A DNA stretch of 64,000 bases from Undibacterium sp049340185 (GCF_049340185.1 NZ_JBMPPC010000001.1:124001-188000), one strand, 5' to 3'. Counted from the stretch's first letter, positions 7,863 to 17,986 are shown. Program-made: numbers and translations. The notes: a model not told the origin generated them from the sequence alone.

Positions 7863-10319
7863 GTGCACAGAATACAAAGATTTTTTTACGTCTGGTTGCA
7901 AACAGGCGTTTATATCCGTTTGTACGTACCGTTGGCTTTATTAATTTTGGTCGTCGGCGGATTCCGCTACTACCTCCTGATCGATACGGAGGTGATTGAC
8001 GCTCGTCAGCGTTCTGCCGCTGAGATGCGTCAGGTCGCCCATTTTTTGATACCGACCTTGAAAGAACTCTCTGCAACACAGCAAAGTACCCAAATACAAG
8101 AACTGATCGCTCATGAAATTCAAACCAGCGATCAAATTAGCGACATCCGCTGGCACTACTTGAGAGGTTCACCTGTTCACATTCATAGCCAGAACCGTCT
8201 GATTGCGGCACCGCAATGGTTTGTCGCGCTTCTCCAGCTAACAGAATCCTCTTTTGTCCAGCAATTGGATTCCGCGCAGGGGATTGAGGCAACACTGGAG
8301 ATTTATACCTCGCCAGCAACGGCGATAAACACTATCTGGTACAAAGTGCGTACACAGGCAAAAGTCTCTGTCGCGATCATTTTCGCCATTTTCTTTCTAT
8401 TAACTCTGATACTGAGGGCTAATGCCAAAACTCTGGCGGAATTAGCTGCAGCGACAGTCCGGTTCAAGCAAGGCGAACATGCCGTCCGCATGAAAGTTGC
8501 CGGCAGCGTGGAATCCCGTGCATTGGCAAACACGTTCAATAGCATGACGGAGGAAGTGCAGAAATTATTTCGTTCGCTGCAGCTGAGCCGGCATGAGCTT
8601 GCAAGTGAAAAAGAACGAGTAGAGACGACGCTCGCATCAATCGGTGAGGCGGTGATCAGTACCGATTTGGACGGACGCATTTTAACCATGAATAAGGCGG
8701 CAGACCAGCTCACAGGCTGGCAGCGCGATGATGCCGTGTCTGTACCGATGCAGGAGGTATTTATTCTTCTGGATCTTGATGCGCAAGAAAAAATGCATGA
8801 ATTCCTGGTGCAACTGGGTGTCGGGGTTGATGCGTTGCAATTCAGTAATCAGACGTTGATTGACCGTAGCGGTTTGTACCATGAGGTTGATTGCACCGCT
8901 GCACCGATCAAAAGAGACGACGGAACCGTTATCGGTTGTGTTCTGGTGTTTCGTGATGTCAGCGAAAAACGCTTGCTGATGCAGCAGATATCCTGGCAGG
9001 CCGGTCACGATAAATTGACTGGACTAGAGAACCGCAGTCTGTTTTCTGAACGTCTGAAGCTTGCCATCATGCAGGCAAATGTACGTCAGCACTGGCTCGC
9101 GGTGTGTTTGTTGGACATCGATCATTTTCAATTGATCAACGAACAGTATGGGCCGGAGATCGCGGATAAATTGCTGCAACAGGTTGCCAGGCGCTTAGAA
9201 ATTTTTGTCGGTGCCGGTAATTATGTGGCTCATCTGGGCGGCGATGAATTTGTCGTTTTGATGCAGATTCAAAAAGAGGCGATAGATCTGAATCACCGTC
9301 TTACGCCCTTACTGGAGGAATTATCACGTCCTTATCAATGCGAGCAAAAACAGATCGCCTTGACCAGTAGTGTGGGCGTAGCGACTTATCCGCGTGACGA
9401 TATCAATCCCGATACTTTATTGCGCTGTGCCGATCAGGCCATGTATCAGGCAAAGCTGAGCGGGCGGAATCAATTTCACCTATTTGACGCGCAACAAGAT
9501 CAGCAAGTCCGCACTCATCACAACCAAAGGACCAGGATCCGTAGTGCTTTATTGGATGGTGAGTTCCGTTTGTATTTTCAGCCCAAGGTGAATATGCGCA
9601 AAGGGCAGATTATCGGAATGGAAGCGCTGTTGCGCTGGCAGCATCCTGATCAGGGAATTGTCGGGCCCTTACAGTTTCTACCCATGGTCGAGCATACTGA
9701 TTTAATTATTTCTATCGGTGAATGGGTCTTGCAGCAGGCAATGGCGCAATTGCTGAAATGGTCGGTAGCACATAAAGATTGGGTAGTCAGCGTGAATATC
9801 GCTGCTAGACATTTTCAGTGTGCAGATTTTTTGAGTAGCCTGACCGCGATTCTGGCGCAATATCCTGAAGTTTCTCCCTCTTCATTAGAGATCGAGATTC
9901 TGGAATCGGCGGCGATTCAGGACATGCAGCACGTACGCGAAGTGATGATCGCATGCCAGCAACTGGGCGTCCGCTTTGCTTTAGATGATTTTGGGACGGG
10001 TTATTCGTCATTGGCGTACCTGAAGCGTCTGCCAGCAAATATTCTGAAAATCGATCAGAGTTTTGTGAGGAATATGCTAGGTGACCAGGAGAACCTGGCT
10101 CTGATCAGTGCAGTGATTGGTCTAGCCGATGCATTCAGGCGCGAAGTAATTGCCGAAGGTGTTGAGAGCCCGGAACATGGCGTCGCTTTAATGGAGTTAG
10201 GCTGCGACTTTGCTCAGGGTTATGGCATCGCGCGGCCTATGCCGGCAGATGCCGTAGATGGATGGGCAAACTCATATAAGCCAGCCGTAGCCTGGGCCTT
10301 GCAGGGGGAGGAATTATGA
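7863..10319 (+). CDS. LapD-like membrane PAS-GGDEF-EAL protein
   Basis: An 818-residue inner-membrane protein of c-di-GMP signalling. It has a transmembrane segment at about 18-37, a periplasmic domain to about 160, a second membrane segment (about 165-185), HAMP (187-238), PAS (about 250-370), GGDEF (about 385-545, motif at 459-463) and EAL (about 560-805, motif at 587-589). The EAL side looks active: EALLRW, DDFGTGYSSL, a KIDQSF lysine and EGVES are all present. The GGDEF side keeps GGDEF, but the guanine-binding region is altered (FQLINEQYGPEIAD instead of FKxxND..GH..GD) and no RxxD inhibitory site precedes it. So phosphodiesterase activity or a GTP-gated role is more likely than cyclase activity. 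The start codon is GTG with a weak ribosome site. Confidence 0.88.
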   Translation: MHRIQRFFYVWLQTGVYIRLYVPLALLILVVGGFRYYLLIDTEVIDARQRSAAEMRQVAHFLIPTLKELSATQQSTQIQELIAHEIQTSDQISDIRWHYLRGSPVHIHSQNRLIAAPQWFVALLQLTESSFVQQLDSAQGIEATLEIYTSPATAINTIWYKVRTQAKVSVAIIFAIFFLLTLILRANAKTLAELAAATVRFKQGEHAVRMKVAGSVESRALANTFNSMTEEVQKLFRSLQLSRHELASEKERVETTLASIGEAVISTDLDGRILTMNKAADQLTGWQRDDAVSVPMQEVFILLDLDAQEKMHEFLVQLGVGVDALQFSNQTLIDRSGLYHEVDCTAAPIKRDDGTVIGCVLVFRDVSEKRLLMQQISWQAGHDKLTGLENRSLFSERLKLAIMQANVRQHWLAVCLLDIDHFQLINEQYGPEIADKLLQQVARRLEIFVGAGNYVAHLGGDEFVVLMQIQKEAIDLNHRLTPLLEELSRPYQCEQKQIALTSSVGVATYPRDDINPDTLLRCADQAMYQAKLSGRNQFHLFDAQQDQQVRTHHNQRTRIRSALLDGEFRLYFQPKVNMRKGQIIGMEALLRWQHPDQGIVGPLQFLPMVEHTDLIISIGEWVLQQAMAQLLKWSVAHKDWVVSVNIAARHFQCADFLSSLTAILAQYPEVSPSSLEIEILESAAIQDMQHVREVMIACQQLGVRFALDDFGTGYSSLAYLKRLPANILKIDQSFVRNMLGDQENLALISAVIGLADAFRREVIAEGVESPEHGVALMELGCDFAQGYGIARPMPADAVDGWANSYKPAVAWALQGEEL

Positions 10320-10341
10320 TGCCTATAAGCGTCAGTAGCTG

Positions 10342-10376
10342 ATGATGAAACGGCAATTGATAATGCCGTTCATCAT
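10342..10376. terminator. Hairpin between convergent genes (possible terminator)
   Basis: AACGGCA (10349-10355) pairs with TGCCGTT (10364-10370), with an outer ATGAT/ATCAT arm, in the gap between the convergent EAL-protein and dbpA genes. There is no strong T-run, so its termination activity is uncertain. Confidence 0.5.
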
Positions 10377-10414
10377 TCGATGTTGATCATGTAAGTTCTC
10401 TGCTTATTGATTGT

Positions 10415-11833
10415 TTAATAAATTGCACGCATTCTAAATTGTCGGCCTTTGATATTGCTGCGACTCAGCTTTTCTAAGGCTTTTTCCGCAATATGACGAT
10501 CCAGTGCAACGTAGGTCATAAATTCGAATACATTGATTTTGCCCACCTGCTCTTTGCGTAAGCCAATGTCAGCAGTCAATGCACCAAGCAAGTCGCCTGG
10601 CCGTAGCTTATCTTTTTTTCCGCCCATGATGCAGATGCTGACCATCGGTGCTTGTAATGCACTTCTTGGGGCGTCCGGATTGTTATCGAGTTCGCTGAGT
10701 TCGTGCCACCGCACGGCCTCGCCCTGATATTCTTCGATCAGTTTTACCCATTTTTTTTCGCCAGGCGTTGCCAGGCTAAGTGCCAAGCCTTTTTCTCCTG
10801 CGCGGCCAGTCCGGCCAATACGGTGGATATGAACTTCGGTATCTTTGGATACGTCTACATTAATGACTGCGCCGAGAGTTTGTATATCCAGGCCGCGTGC
10901 AGCAACATCGGTCGCGACCAGGACAGAGCAACTTTGGTTGGCAAAGCGCACTAATACCTCATCACGATCTCTTTGCTCCAGGTCGCCATGCAGCGCCAGC
11001 GCGCTAATTCCTTGCGCCTGCAACTCGTCGGTCAGTTCCTTGCAATGGATTTTGGTATTACAAAAAGCAATGGTGGATGCCGGTTGATAATGGTTGAGTA
11101 AACGGGCAACCGCTGCGTTACGTTCTTCTGGCGTCACCAGATAAAATAATTGCTCGATATGGTTATCGTTGTGCTGCGACTCAACTTTTACCTCGGCAGG
11201 ATCGCGTAAAAACTGCTCACTGGCTTTGCGAATATCGTCCGGATAGGTTGCCGAGAACAACAAAGTCTGACGACGTGGTGAACATGCTGCGACGATGCCA
11301 TAGATGTCTTCATAAAACCCCATGTCGACCATACGGTCTGCTTCATCCAGAACTAATGTCTGCACCGTGTTCAGATTAATACTGCCGCGTCCGATGTGAT
11401 CCAGCAAGCGGCCCGGTGTGCCGACGACGATGTGGGCTCCATGTTCAAGTGAGGCAATTTGCGGTCGCATGGCTGTGCCACCGCACAGGGTTAGTACCTT
11501 GACATTCTCAATAGAGCGGGCCAGACGGCGCAGTTCATTGGATACCTGATCCGCCAGTTCGCGGGTAGGGCAGATCACCAGGCCCTGAATTGCGAAATAG
11601 GTAGGATTTAATTTCGCCAGAATGCCTAAGCTGAATGCTGCTGTTTTGCCGCTACCAGTTTTGGCCTGAGCGATCAAGTCACGCTGTTCTAAAATAATCG
11701 GCAGACTGGCTGCCTGAATAGGCGTCATCTCCTTATAGCCAAGACTATCCAGATTGGAGAGCAGAGCGTCTGACAAGGGCAGGCTGTTAAATGCAGTCTG
11801 GTGTGCAGTCTGATGTTCGGTTTGATTTGGCAT
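10415..11833 (-). CDS. dbpA: ATP-dependent RNA helicase DbpA
   Basis: A 472-residue DEAD-box helicase. All core motifs are present: Q-motif (MTPIQAASLP), AQTGSGKT, PTRELA, GTPGRLLDH, VLDEADRMVD, SAT, and HRIGRTGRAG. The last 75 residues (starting near PMVSICIMGGKKDKLRPGDLL) form the DbpA-type RNA-binding domain that recognises hairpin 92 of 23S rRNA. This separates DbpA from RhlE-like helicases such as the one at 19885. It works in 50S ribosomal subunit assembly in the cytoplasm. The gene appears monocistronic on the minus strand. The start has no clear Shine-Dalgarno sequence but matches the family's length. Confidence 0.94.
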   Translation of the reverse strand: MPNQTEHQTAHQTAFNSLPLSDALLSNLDSLGYKEMTPIQAASLPIILEQRDLIAQAKTGSGKTAAFSLGILAKLNPTYFAIQGLVICPTRELADQVSNELRRLARSIENVKVLTLCGGTAMRPQIASLEHGAHIVVGTPGRLLDHIGRGSINLNTVQTLVLDEADRMVDMGFYEDIYGIVAACSPRRQTLLFSATYPDDIRKASEQFLRDPAEVKVESQHNDNHIEQLFYLVTPEERNAAVARLLNHYQPASTIAFCNTKIHCKELTDELQAQGISALALHGDLEQRDRDEVLVRFANQSCSVLVATDVAARGLDIQTLGAVINVDVSKDTEVHIHRIGRTGRAGEKGLALSLATPGEKKWVKLIEEYQGEAVRWHELSELDNNPDAPRSALQAPMVSICIMGGKKDKLRPGDLLGALTADIGLRKEQVGKINVFEFMTYVALDRHIAEKALEKLSRSNIKGRQFRMRAIY

Positions 11834-11966
11834 AGGGCTTGATTGAACTTATATCGGTGGATTTGGCAGCGTCAGCAGGATCGGCAAATTAGCAGAATTG
11901 ACCGGATACGCGCAGTCTAACATTCATCGCAGGATCATCGACCGGTGGTTCTGCGTGTAAGCTGGC

Positions 11967-12260
11967 TCAGCGCCAGATAGGTAAACCACTCAGATCCTTA
12001 TTTTCATCATGTTGCCATGCCGGCAGTCCGCTGTGATCGACAGGGGATAGTGCGTGAAGCAAATCAAGTTGTACCTGCTTTGGCATTTTAGCCTTGCGTT
12101 TGACCAGCTTATTACCGGCTTGTTTCGTATGGTCCAACTCCGCCGCCAGATTATGATGAAATCCCGGCAGTTCTAATGTCGCAGTATCTTTGGTATCTCT
12201 CATCGCATATTCGTGTTTCTCAGGGGTTACACTTTTAGAATGCGAAAATAAAATAGCCAT
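11967..12260 (-). CDS. Conserved small hypothetical protein
   Basis: A 97-residue hydrophilic, lysine-rich protein that I cannot assign to a named family. Its features are a central LELPGFHHNL segment, a basic stretch (KLVKRKAKMPK) and a C-terminus with HALSPVDHSGLPAWQHDE and a final SGLPIW motif, so two related SGLPxW motifs lie close together. An internal ATG at 12203 would give a 78-residue version; neither start has a good ribosome site. It lies between dbpA and tRNA-fMet on the same strand. The skewed composition and repeated motif suggest a real gene, but function is unknown. Confidence 0.6.
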   Translation of the reverse strand: MAILFSHSKSVTPEKHEYAMRDTKDTATLELPGFHHNLAAELDHTKQAGNKLVKRKAKMPKQVQLDLLHALSPVDHSGLPAWQHDENKDLSGLPIWR

Positions 12261-12324
12261 ACGCCGAGAACAATCATCGGCATATACAAAAATAAGCTTG
12301 GAAAATGTGCGGACGCACGAAAAT

Positions 12325-12401
<77 letters not shown>

Positions 12402-12625
12402 TCTGAGGGAGCGAATTGTACCTTGGCACGGCGTGCGGCACAATCTATTACTGAATTTATTTTATATCAGACTGTCTCTGCGTATTTTTGACGTCAAGCA
12501 AAGTGCATCGACTTCATCTAGATTCATTTGTTTTTCATCATAGTCATGTATGCTCAACATAAAAGCTTCATCAAATGCATGCATAATAGCTAGCTTTGAT
12601 AGCCCGACTTATTTCAACTATTTTC

Positions 12626-15418
12626 ATGTATTTATACGCCCTTGATCAGGAAGTGAATCGGCTGGAGACGGAACTGACGACCCTGACTGGTGCCTCACGC
12701 ATCGGTCAGCTGGTGCTTCTCGCCTGGTATTTGCGACAGCGGGATAGTAGCCGTGCGTTGTCTTTGGTGAATGAGGTCGATAATTTATTACGTAATAGTC
12801 CACTCATGCCTGACCAGCGCAGAGTTGTCCGCGCTCGCATGGCAATTATCCGCGCTGAAATCGCGGCATTATTTCGTGAGTTTGAGCAGGCAGAAGAGTT
12901 ACTGCATAACGCGAGGACCGTGTTTCTTGCTATGAGCGATTTGATTGGTGAAGGCGATACTGCCTTGACCGAGTCTGTACTCGCATTGGAGCAGGGACAA
13001 ATGGAGCGTGCAGGCGCAGCCGCCCGCCATGCCGTTAATCGCTTTCAAATGAGTGGCGACGTATTGCGTCACCGTCTGGCACATGCATGGGCAATATATT
13101 TGAGCGCTTACTCGGATGCCGACAATGCCAATCATCAGTTGCAAGAGCTGATTGCCCTTAGTCCGGAGCCGCGTCATCCAGCTCTTGCCGCATTAATTTC
13201 GGCGGCGCAAGGTGAAATGCTGTTTTCTCCTGAATTAACCCGTTCAGCAGTCATGTATTCGCAGGCCAGTGAATTTGCCAAACAGGCAGGTCTGGTGCGG
13301 CTGGCAATTATGGCGGCATCCAATGCAGGTGTATGTTTGCAGAAGCTGGGTGATTTTGACGAGGCTGCCGCCAGTTATGACTGGGCAGTGTCGCGTGCAC
13401 GGCAAACTGGCTGGCCTGCGCTGATCGGTTTTAGTCTGATGCGTCTCGGCGAGTTATTGCGCCATCTGGGACAGCTCGACCAAAGTCGGATTGTGTTGCA
13501 AGAGGCATTGGAAAGTCTGGATGCGAACAAGAGTGGCATCCATAAAGCGATTGCGCAGGCGGAATTAGCCAATACCCTATTGCTGCAAGGCGATGCCGAG
13601 GAGGCCGCACGTTATTTTGCATCAGCAATTCGTTTGTATCGTGAGGCAGGTTCCAGAAATAATCTGGCAGAACATTTAATCTGTTATGCCCGCGCTTTAT
13701 CTGCGTCGCATCAGCCAGAACTCGCTCTGGCTGCAATCGCCGAGGCGCAGCAACTGATTATCGAGCCCGCATTTAATGCGCTGGGCGTCGACATTAGCGA
13801 AGCGATGGCGGAAATACATGGGTTGCATGTTTTGCCTTATCCGTCTCCGATGACAGCGCCAAATATCATATTGCATTATCTAGAGGAGGCGCTGAGTTTT
13901 GGTGCCTCTTTGCAAGGCTGGATGGCTCCCTCGAAATTACTTTTGTCCCTGGCAGAGGCATGGTCTGAGGCGGGAGACGGACAGCGAGCCTTTGATTATG
14001 CAAAACAGGCCATTGCGGCAGATCGCCGTGAACGCACCAAGCAAGCAAGCAACTGGGCAACTCTGATGCAGGTGCGTTACGAAACTGAGTGTGCCCGTGC
14101 AGAGGCTTTGCATCATCAGCAATTGGCTGCGACCTTGATAGAAACGACACAGACCCTAGATTTGTTGAGCAAAATCGGCCAGGAAATCACTGCAGATTTA
14201 AATCTCGATAGCGTTTGTAAAACCTTGCATCGCCATCTCGAAGCCTTACTGGATGCGACAGACTTGTCGATCTGGTTGCTTGCCAGTGACGGCATCGGTC
14301 TGAATCTTTATCACAAGGTTGAAAATGGTGAGGTTCAGGCGATTCAGACCTTGGTTCCTGATAAAAATACACGGCATGCAGCACGTTGTGTGACAGAAGG
14401 ACAGGAGCTTTTGTTTGAGATGGATGGCGTCAGCGCGGGGGATAATGGGACGCATGCATCCAAAATCCGTACTGCCTTGTTTGGGCCTCTGGTAGTCGGA
14501 GACCGAGTATTAGGCGTTATGTTGATACAGTCGCTTAATCAGTCCGCCTATGCCGAGCGTCAGCGCCTTATCTTCCGCAGCCTGTGCGCCTACGGTGCAA
14601 TTGCTCTGGACAATGCGCATGCGCATCACGATCTGCAAAAAACGCAGATTCAGCTCAAACAAGTGCTAAAAGAATTGGAAGAAGCTAGCCTCACGGATCC
14701 GTTAACGGGTTTAAAGAATCGCCGCTTCTTGTCGCAGAATATCGAAGCAGACGTCGCGTTAAGCGTCCGTAGTTATCAGGCATCATCACAATCCTCATCG
14801 CAGTCTCAGCCGCAATCTTCATTAACTGCTGACGAGACACCGGGGCCTAAGGATACGGATTTACTGATGTTTCTGGTCGATCTGGATCATTTTAAGCAAG
14901 TCAACGACAAGTACGGCCACGCTGCGGGAGACGCGATTCTGGTGCAGATCCGCCAACGGTTACAGCAAGTATTTCGTGATTCGGATTACCTGATACGCTG
15001 GGGTGGCGAAGAGTTTTTGATTGTGGCACGTGGCACCTCCAGAGACCGAGCCGAAGAGCTGGCTGAGCGGGTCAGGAATATTGTTGCTGAAATTCCTTTC
15101 CAGCTGGAGGGCGATTTATTTATAGGGCAAACCTGTTCCATCGGGTTTGCGTGTTTCCCCTTTGTTAAAGCCTATCCACGAGCGATCGACTGGCAGGACG
15201 TCATTGATATCGCCGATATCGCCTTGTATTCGGCCAAGCATTCGGGGAGAAATGGCTGGGTTGGTTTGCATGCGGAAGAGCATGCCTGGCCGGAGCTGCT
15301 GCTGTGCACCTTGAAAGCCGATGCGCAAACGGCGATACTAAATAAAGAGTTACGTTTATCCACGAATAAATTACAAGAATCCGTGTTGAGCGCGATGGCG
15401 AAGAAACCCGAAGACTGA
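12626..15418 (+). CDS. TPR-GAF-GGDEF diguanylate cyclase
   Basis: A 930-residue soluble protein. The first ~500 residues are helical repeats of TPR type, rich in Ala, Leu and Glu (for example GDFDEAAASYDWAVSRA). A GAF-type domain follows (about 520-660), then a short coiled coil and a GGDEF domain with GGEEF at 793-797. The substrate residues (DLDHFKQVNDKYGHAAGD) are intact, and RDSD five residues before GGEEF forms an RxxD inhibitory site, so an active, feedback-inhibited cyclase is expected. A Ser/Gln-rich loop of about 35 residues (SSQSSSQSQPQSS) is inserted early in the GGDEF domain. The start is uncertain: ATG 12626 is chosen, while TTG 12596 would add ten residues. No membrane segment is seen. 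Confidence 0.85.
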   Translation: MYLYALDQEVNRLETELTTLTGASRIGQLVLLAWYLRQRDSSRALSLVNEVDNLLRNSPLMPDQRRVVRARMAIIRAEIAALFREFEQAEELLHNARTVFLAMSDLIGEGDTALTESVLALEQGQMERAGAAARHAVNRFQMSGDVLRHRLAHAWAIYLSAYSDADNANHQLQELIALSPEPRHPALAALISAAQGEMLFSPELTRSAVMYSQASEFAKQAGLVRLAIMAASNAGVCLQKLGDFDEAAASYDWAVSRARQTGWPALIGFSLMRLGELLRHLGQLDQSRIVLQEALESLDANKSGIHKAIAQAELANTLLLQGDAEEAARYFASAIRLYREAGSRNNLAEHLICYARALSASHQPELALAAIAEAQQLIIEPAFNALGVDISEAMAEIHGLHVLPYPSPMTAPNIILHYLEEALSFGASLQGWMAPSKLLLSLAEAWSEAGDGQRAFDYAKQAIAADRRERTKQASNWATLMQVRYETECARAEALHHQQLAATLIETTQTLDLLSKIGQEITADLNLDSVCKTLHRHLEALLDATDLSIWLLASDGIGLNLYHKVENGEVQAIQTLVPDKNTRHAARCVTEGQELLFEMDGVSAGDNGTHASKIRTALFGPLVVGDRVLGVMLIQSLNQSAYAERQRLIFRSLCAYGAIALDNAHAHHDLQKTQIQLKQVLKELEEASLTDPLTGLKNRRFLSQNIEADVALSVRSYQASSQSSSQSQPQSSLTADETPGPKDTDLLMFLVDLDHFKQVNDKYGHAAGDAILVQIRQRLQQVFRDSDYLIRWGGEEFLIVARGTSRDRAEELAERVRNIVAEIPFQLEGDLFIGQTCSIGFACFPFVKAYPRAIDWQDVIDIADIALYSAKHSGRNGWVGLHAEEHAWPELLLCTLKADAQTAILNKELRLSTNKLQESVLSAMAKKPED

Positions 15419-15483
15419 CGTAGTGCTTGCCTCTGCATGGCAGCAGGTCATCTCCCGGGTGTAAAAATAAAATTAAAGAAAGC

Positions 15484-16863
15484 ATGTATTTCATGGAATA
15501 CCCTGTCATTGACACCCAAATTTCACCAGATGGTCGCCTTGAAATTTTATCTAAGGCCGAGGTACAAAAACTACTCGATACCAGCCACAGCGGCTTGTAT
15601 CAACTGTTTCGCCGTTGTTCGTTGGCGGTATTAAATTGCGGCAGCGGTCTGGACGACGGTAAGGAGTTGCTGGAGCGTTACCAGAGCTTTGATATCAGCA
15701 TTGTGCAGCGTGAACGCGGTATCAAGCTTGACGTGAAGGGTGCTCCGGCCAGTGCTTTTGTTGACGGTGTAATGATCAAAGGTATACAGGAACACCTGTT
15801 CACCGTGTTGCGCGATATCTTGTTCATTCATGGCGAGATAGAAGACAGTCCGAAGTTTGACCTCGATACTACGGAAGGCATCAGCGACGCTGTTTTCCAT
15901 ATTTTGCGTAACGCCAATGTATTACGTCCACAGACCAATCCGAACATGGTCGTGTGCTGGGGCGGACACTCAATCTCCGGTGTCGAATATGATTACACCA
16001 AAGAGGTCGGTTACCAGATGGGTTTGCGCGCACTGGATATTTGCACAGGTTGCGGTCCCGGTGCGATGAAAGGCCCGATGAAAGGCGCAACCATCGGTCA
16101 TGCAAAACAGCGCATACTCGGTGGACGTTATCTGGGAATTACCGAGCCAGGCATCATTGCCGCCGAGGCGCCGAATCCGATTGTCAATGATTTGATTATT
16201 TTGCCCGATATCGAAAAACGTCTTGAGGCTTTTGTCCGTGTCGGACATGCTATCGTAGTATTTCCCGGCGGGGCAGGCACTGCTGAAGAGATTTTGTATA
16301 TCTTAGGTATTTTGTTGCATCCAGAGAATGCGGATTTGCCTTTCCCGCTAATTTTTACCGGACCGGAAAGTGCCAAGGATTATTTCCGTCAGATTGATCA
16401 GTTTATCGGTGATACTCTTGGTGCAGAAGCGCAAGCTAAGTATCAGATCATCGTGAATGATCCGGCGTTGGTCGCGCAGGAAGTGCAGGCGGGAATTAAA
16501 AAAGTCAGAGAATTCAGAAAAACCAGAGGTGATGCGTATTATTTCAACTGGCTGCTGAAGATCGATACCGAGTTCCAGAAGCCTTTTGATCCTACGCACG
16601 ATAATATGCGTAATCTGGAATTGCATAAAAATCAAAAAAATCATCTACTGGCAGCTAACTTACGCAGAGCCTTTTCCGGCGTTGTGGCGGGGAACGTCAA
16701 AGATCAGGGAATTCGTGCGATCGAAAAGCACGGACACTTCGAAATCAGAGGAGATGTTGCACTTATGGAATCGATGGATGCCCTGTTAAACTCATTTGTT
16801 GCGCAAAATCGCATGAAACTTCCCGGTAAAGCGTACACGCCGTGTTACCGCGTTATAAAATAA
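15484..16863 (+). CDS. ppnN: Nucleotide 5'-monophosphate nucleosidase PpnN (LOG family)
   Basis: A 459-residue homologue of E. coli PpnN (YgdH), which splits purine and pyrimidine 5'-monophosphates into base and ribose-5-phosphate and is controlled by (p)ppGpp. An N-terminal DUF4478-like region (LYQLFRRCSLAVLNCGSG) is followed by the LOG/lysine-decarboxylase-like Rossmann core with VCWGGHSI, CTGCGPGAMKGPMKGA and the signature FPGGAGTAEE. A C-terminal DUF3412-like domain ends in FVAQNRMKLPGKAYTPCY, nearly as in E. coli. I recognise the family along the whole length. Two near starts are possible, ATG 15484 and ATG 15493. It precedes cheV without evident functional link. Confidence 0.95.
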   Translation: MYFMEYPVIDTQISPDGRLEILSKAEVQKLLDTSHSGLYQLFRRCSLAVLNCGSGLDDGKELLERYQSFDISIVQRERGIKLDVKGAPASAFVDGVMIKGIQEHLFTVLRDILFIHGEIEDSPKFDLDTTEGISDAVFHILRNANVLRPQTNPNMVVCWGGHSISGVEYDYTKEVGYQMGLRALDICTGCGPGAMKGPMKGATIGHAKQRILGGRYLGITEPGIIAAEAPNPIVNDLIILPDIEKRLEAFVRVGHAIVVFPGGAGTAEEILYILGILLHPENADLPFPLIFTGPESAKDYFRQIDQFIGDTLGAEAQAKYQIIVNDPALVAQEVQAGIKKVREFRKTRGDAYYFNWLLKIDTEFQKPFDPTHDNMRNLELHKNQKNHLLAANLRRAFSGVVAGNVKDQGIRAIEKHGHFEIRGDVALMESMDALLNSFVAQNRMKLPGKAYTPCYRVIK

Positions 16864-16886
16864 GTGCTGGCAGCACAATTTGATGT

Positions 16887-16921
16887 AGTCAGAGGCAACG
16901 CAGTAATACTTCTCTCTGACT
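16887..16921 (+). terminator. Hairpin after ppnN (possible terminator)
   Basis: AGTCAGAG (16887-16894) and CTCTGACT (16914-16921) form an 8 bp stem with a 19-base loop just after the ppnN stop codon. It lacks a clear T-run, so it may instead be part of the cheV leader. Confidence 0.4.
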
Positions 16922-16961
16922 GCAAACATGATCGACTCCCTAACCTTTGAGGATGACAGAC

Positions 16962-17921
16962 ATGAGTATCAGTAGCGTACAACAGGAAGTTGATGAACGC
17001 ACCAACCTGACTGGTTCTAATAAATTCGAGCTGCTCTTGTTTCGTCTGGGTGGTGACGCCACTGGCGACCGTTCAGAATTATTCGGTATTAATGTGTTCA
17101 AGGTGCGCGAGATCGTTGCCATGCCTGTTATTACAGCAGTGGCTGGCGCGATGCCGCATAACTTAGGCGTCGTCAATTTGCGAGGGCAAATCATTCCGGT
17201 GATTGACCTGCCATCCGTAGTCGGCTGCAAACCTAAGACTGGCCTGAACATCATGCTTGTCACCGAGTATGCTCGTTCAACTCAGGGTTTTGCGGTGGAA
17301 TCGGTCGAGGAAATTGTCCGTCTGGACTGGAGCCAGGTATTGTCGGCGGAGTCGAGTGCAGGCGGTGGCATGGTCACCAGCATTGCGCGACTGGATGGCG
17401 ATGTCGAAGATACCCGTTTAGCGCAGGTACTTGATGTCGAGCAAATCCTGCGTCAGATTGCACCTAAGGATGGTAAGGATGTGGACCCTGAAACGATAGG
17501 ATCAAAAATCATTATCAAACCGGGTACCGCGATTCTTGCTGCTGACGATTCCGCTGTCGCTCGCGGTTTGGTCGAGCAGGCGCTGAATGCCATGGGTCTG
17601 CAATTCATTATGACTAAAACAGGCAAAGAAGCCTGGGAACGATTGCAGGCAATTTCAGCTGCAGCGCAGGCTGAGGGTAAGACCGTATATGACAAGATCG
17701 CCATGGTATTGACCGATCTGGAAATGCCGGAAATGGATGGATTTACTCTCACCCGTAATATCAAGCAGGATGACAGATTTAAATCCTTGCCAGTAGTCAT
17801 TCATTCATCTCTGTCCGGATCAACCAACGAAGATCACGTCCGCAGTGTCGGTGCGGATGCCTATGTGGCAAAATTCGTGGCAGAAGAATTGGCGGCGACG
17901 ATACGTGAAGTCTTACGCTGA
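16962..17921 (+). CDS. cheV: Chemotaxis protein CheV (CheW-receiver fusion)
   Basis: A 319-residue cytoplasmic chemotaxis adaptor. Residues about 15-165 are a CheW-like domain (ELFGINVFKVREIV, VVNLRGQIIPVIDL) that couples receptors to CheA. Residues about 185-319 are a response-regulator receiver (AADDSAVAR, phospho-acceptor Asp in MVLTDLEMPEMDG, IHSSL, and YVAKF with the conserved lysine). CheV is thought to tune receptor-kinase coupling when phosphorylated. The start ATG 16962 has GAGG nine bases upstream; an earlier ATG at 16953 overlaps that site and is unlikely. Two chemoreceptors are encoded elsewhere in this window. Confidence 0.93.
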   Translation: MSISSVQQEVDERTNLTGSNKFELLLFRLGGDATGDRSELFGINVFKVREIVAMPVITAVAGAMPHNLGVVNLRGQIIPVIDLPSVVGCKPKTGLNIMLVTEYARSTQGFAVESVEEIVRLDWSQVLSAESSAGGGMVTSIARLDGDVEDTRLAQVLDVEQILRQIAPKDGKDVDPETIGSKIIIKPGTAILAADDSAVARGLVEQALNAMGLQFIMTKTGKEAWERLQAISAAAQAEGKTVYDKIAMVLTDLEMPEMDGFTLTRNIKQDDRFKSLPVVIHSSLSGSTNEDHVRSVGADAYVAKFVAEELAATIREVLR

Positions 17922-17986
17922 AATAATGACCTCTCAGCATAGAGAGTCAGGATGACTTTGGACGTTACGGCTCTCTGACATATAAA

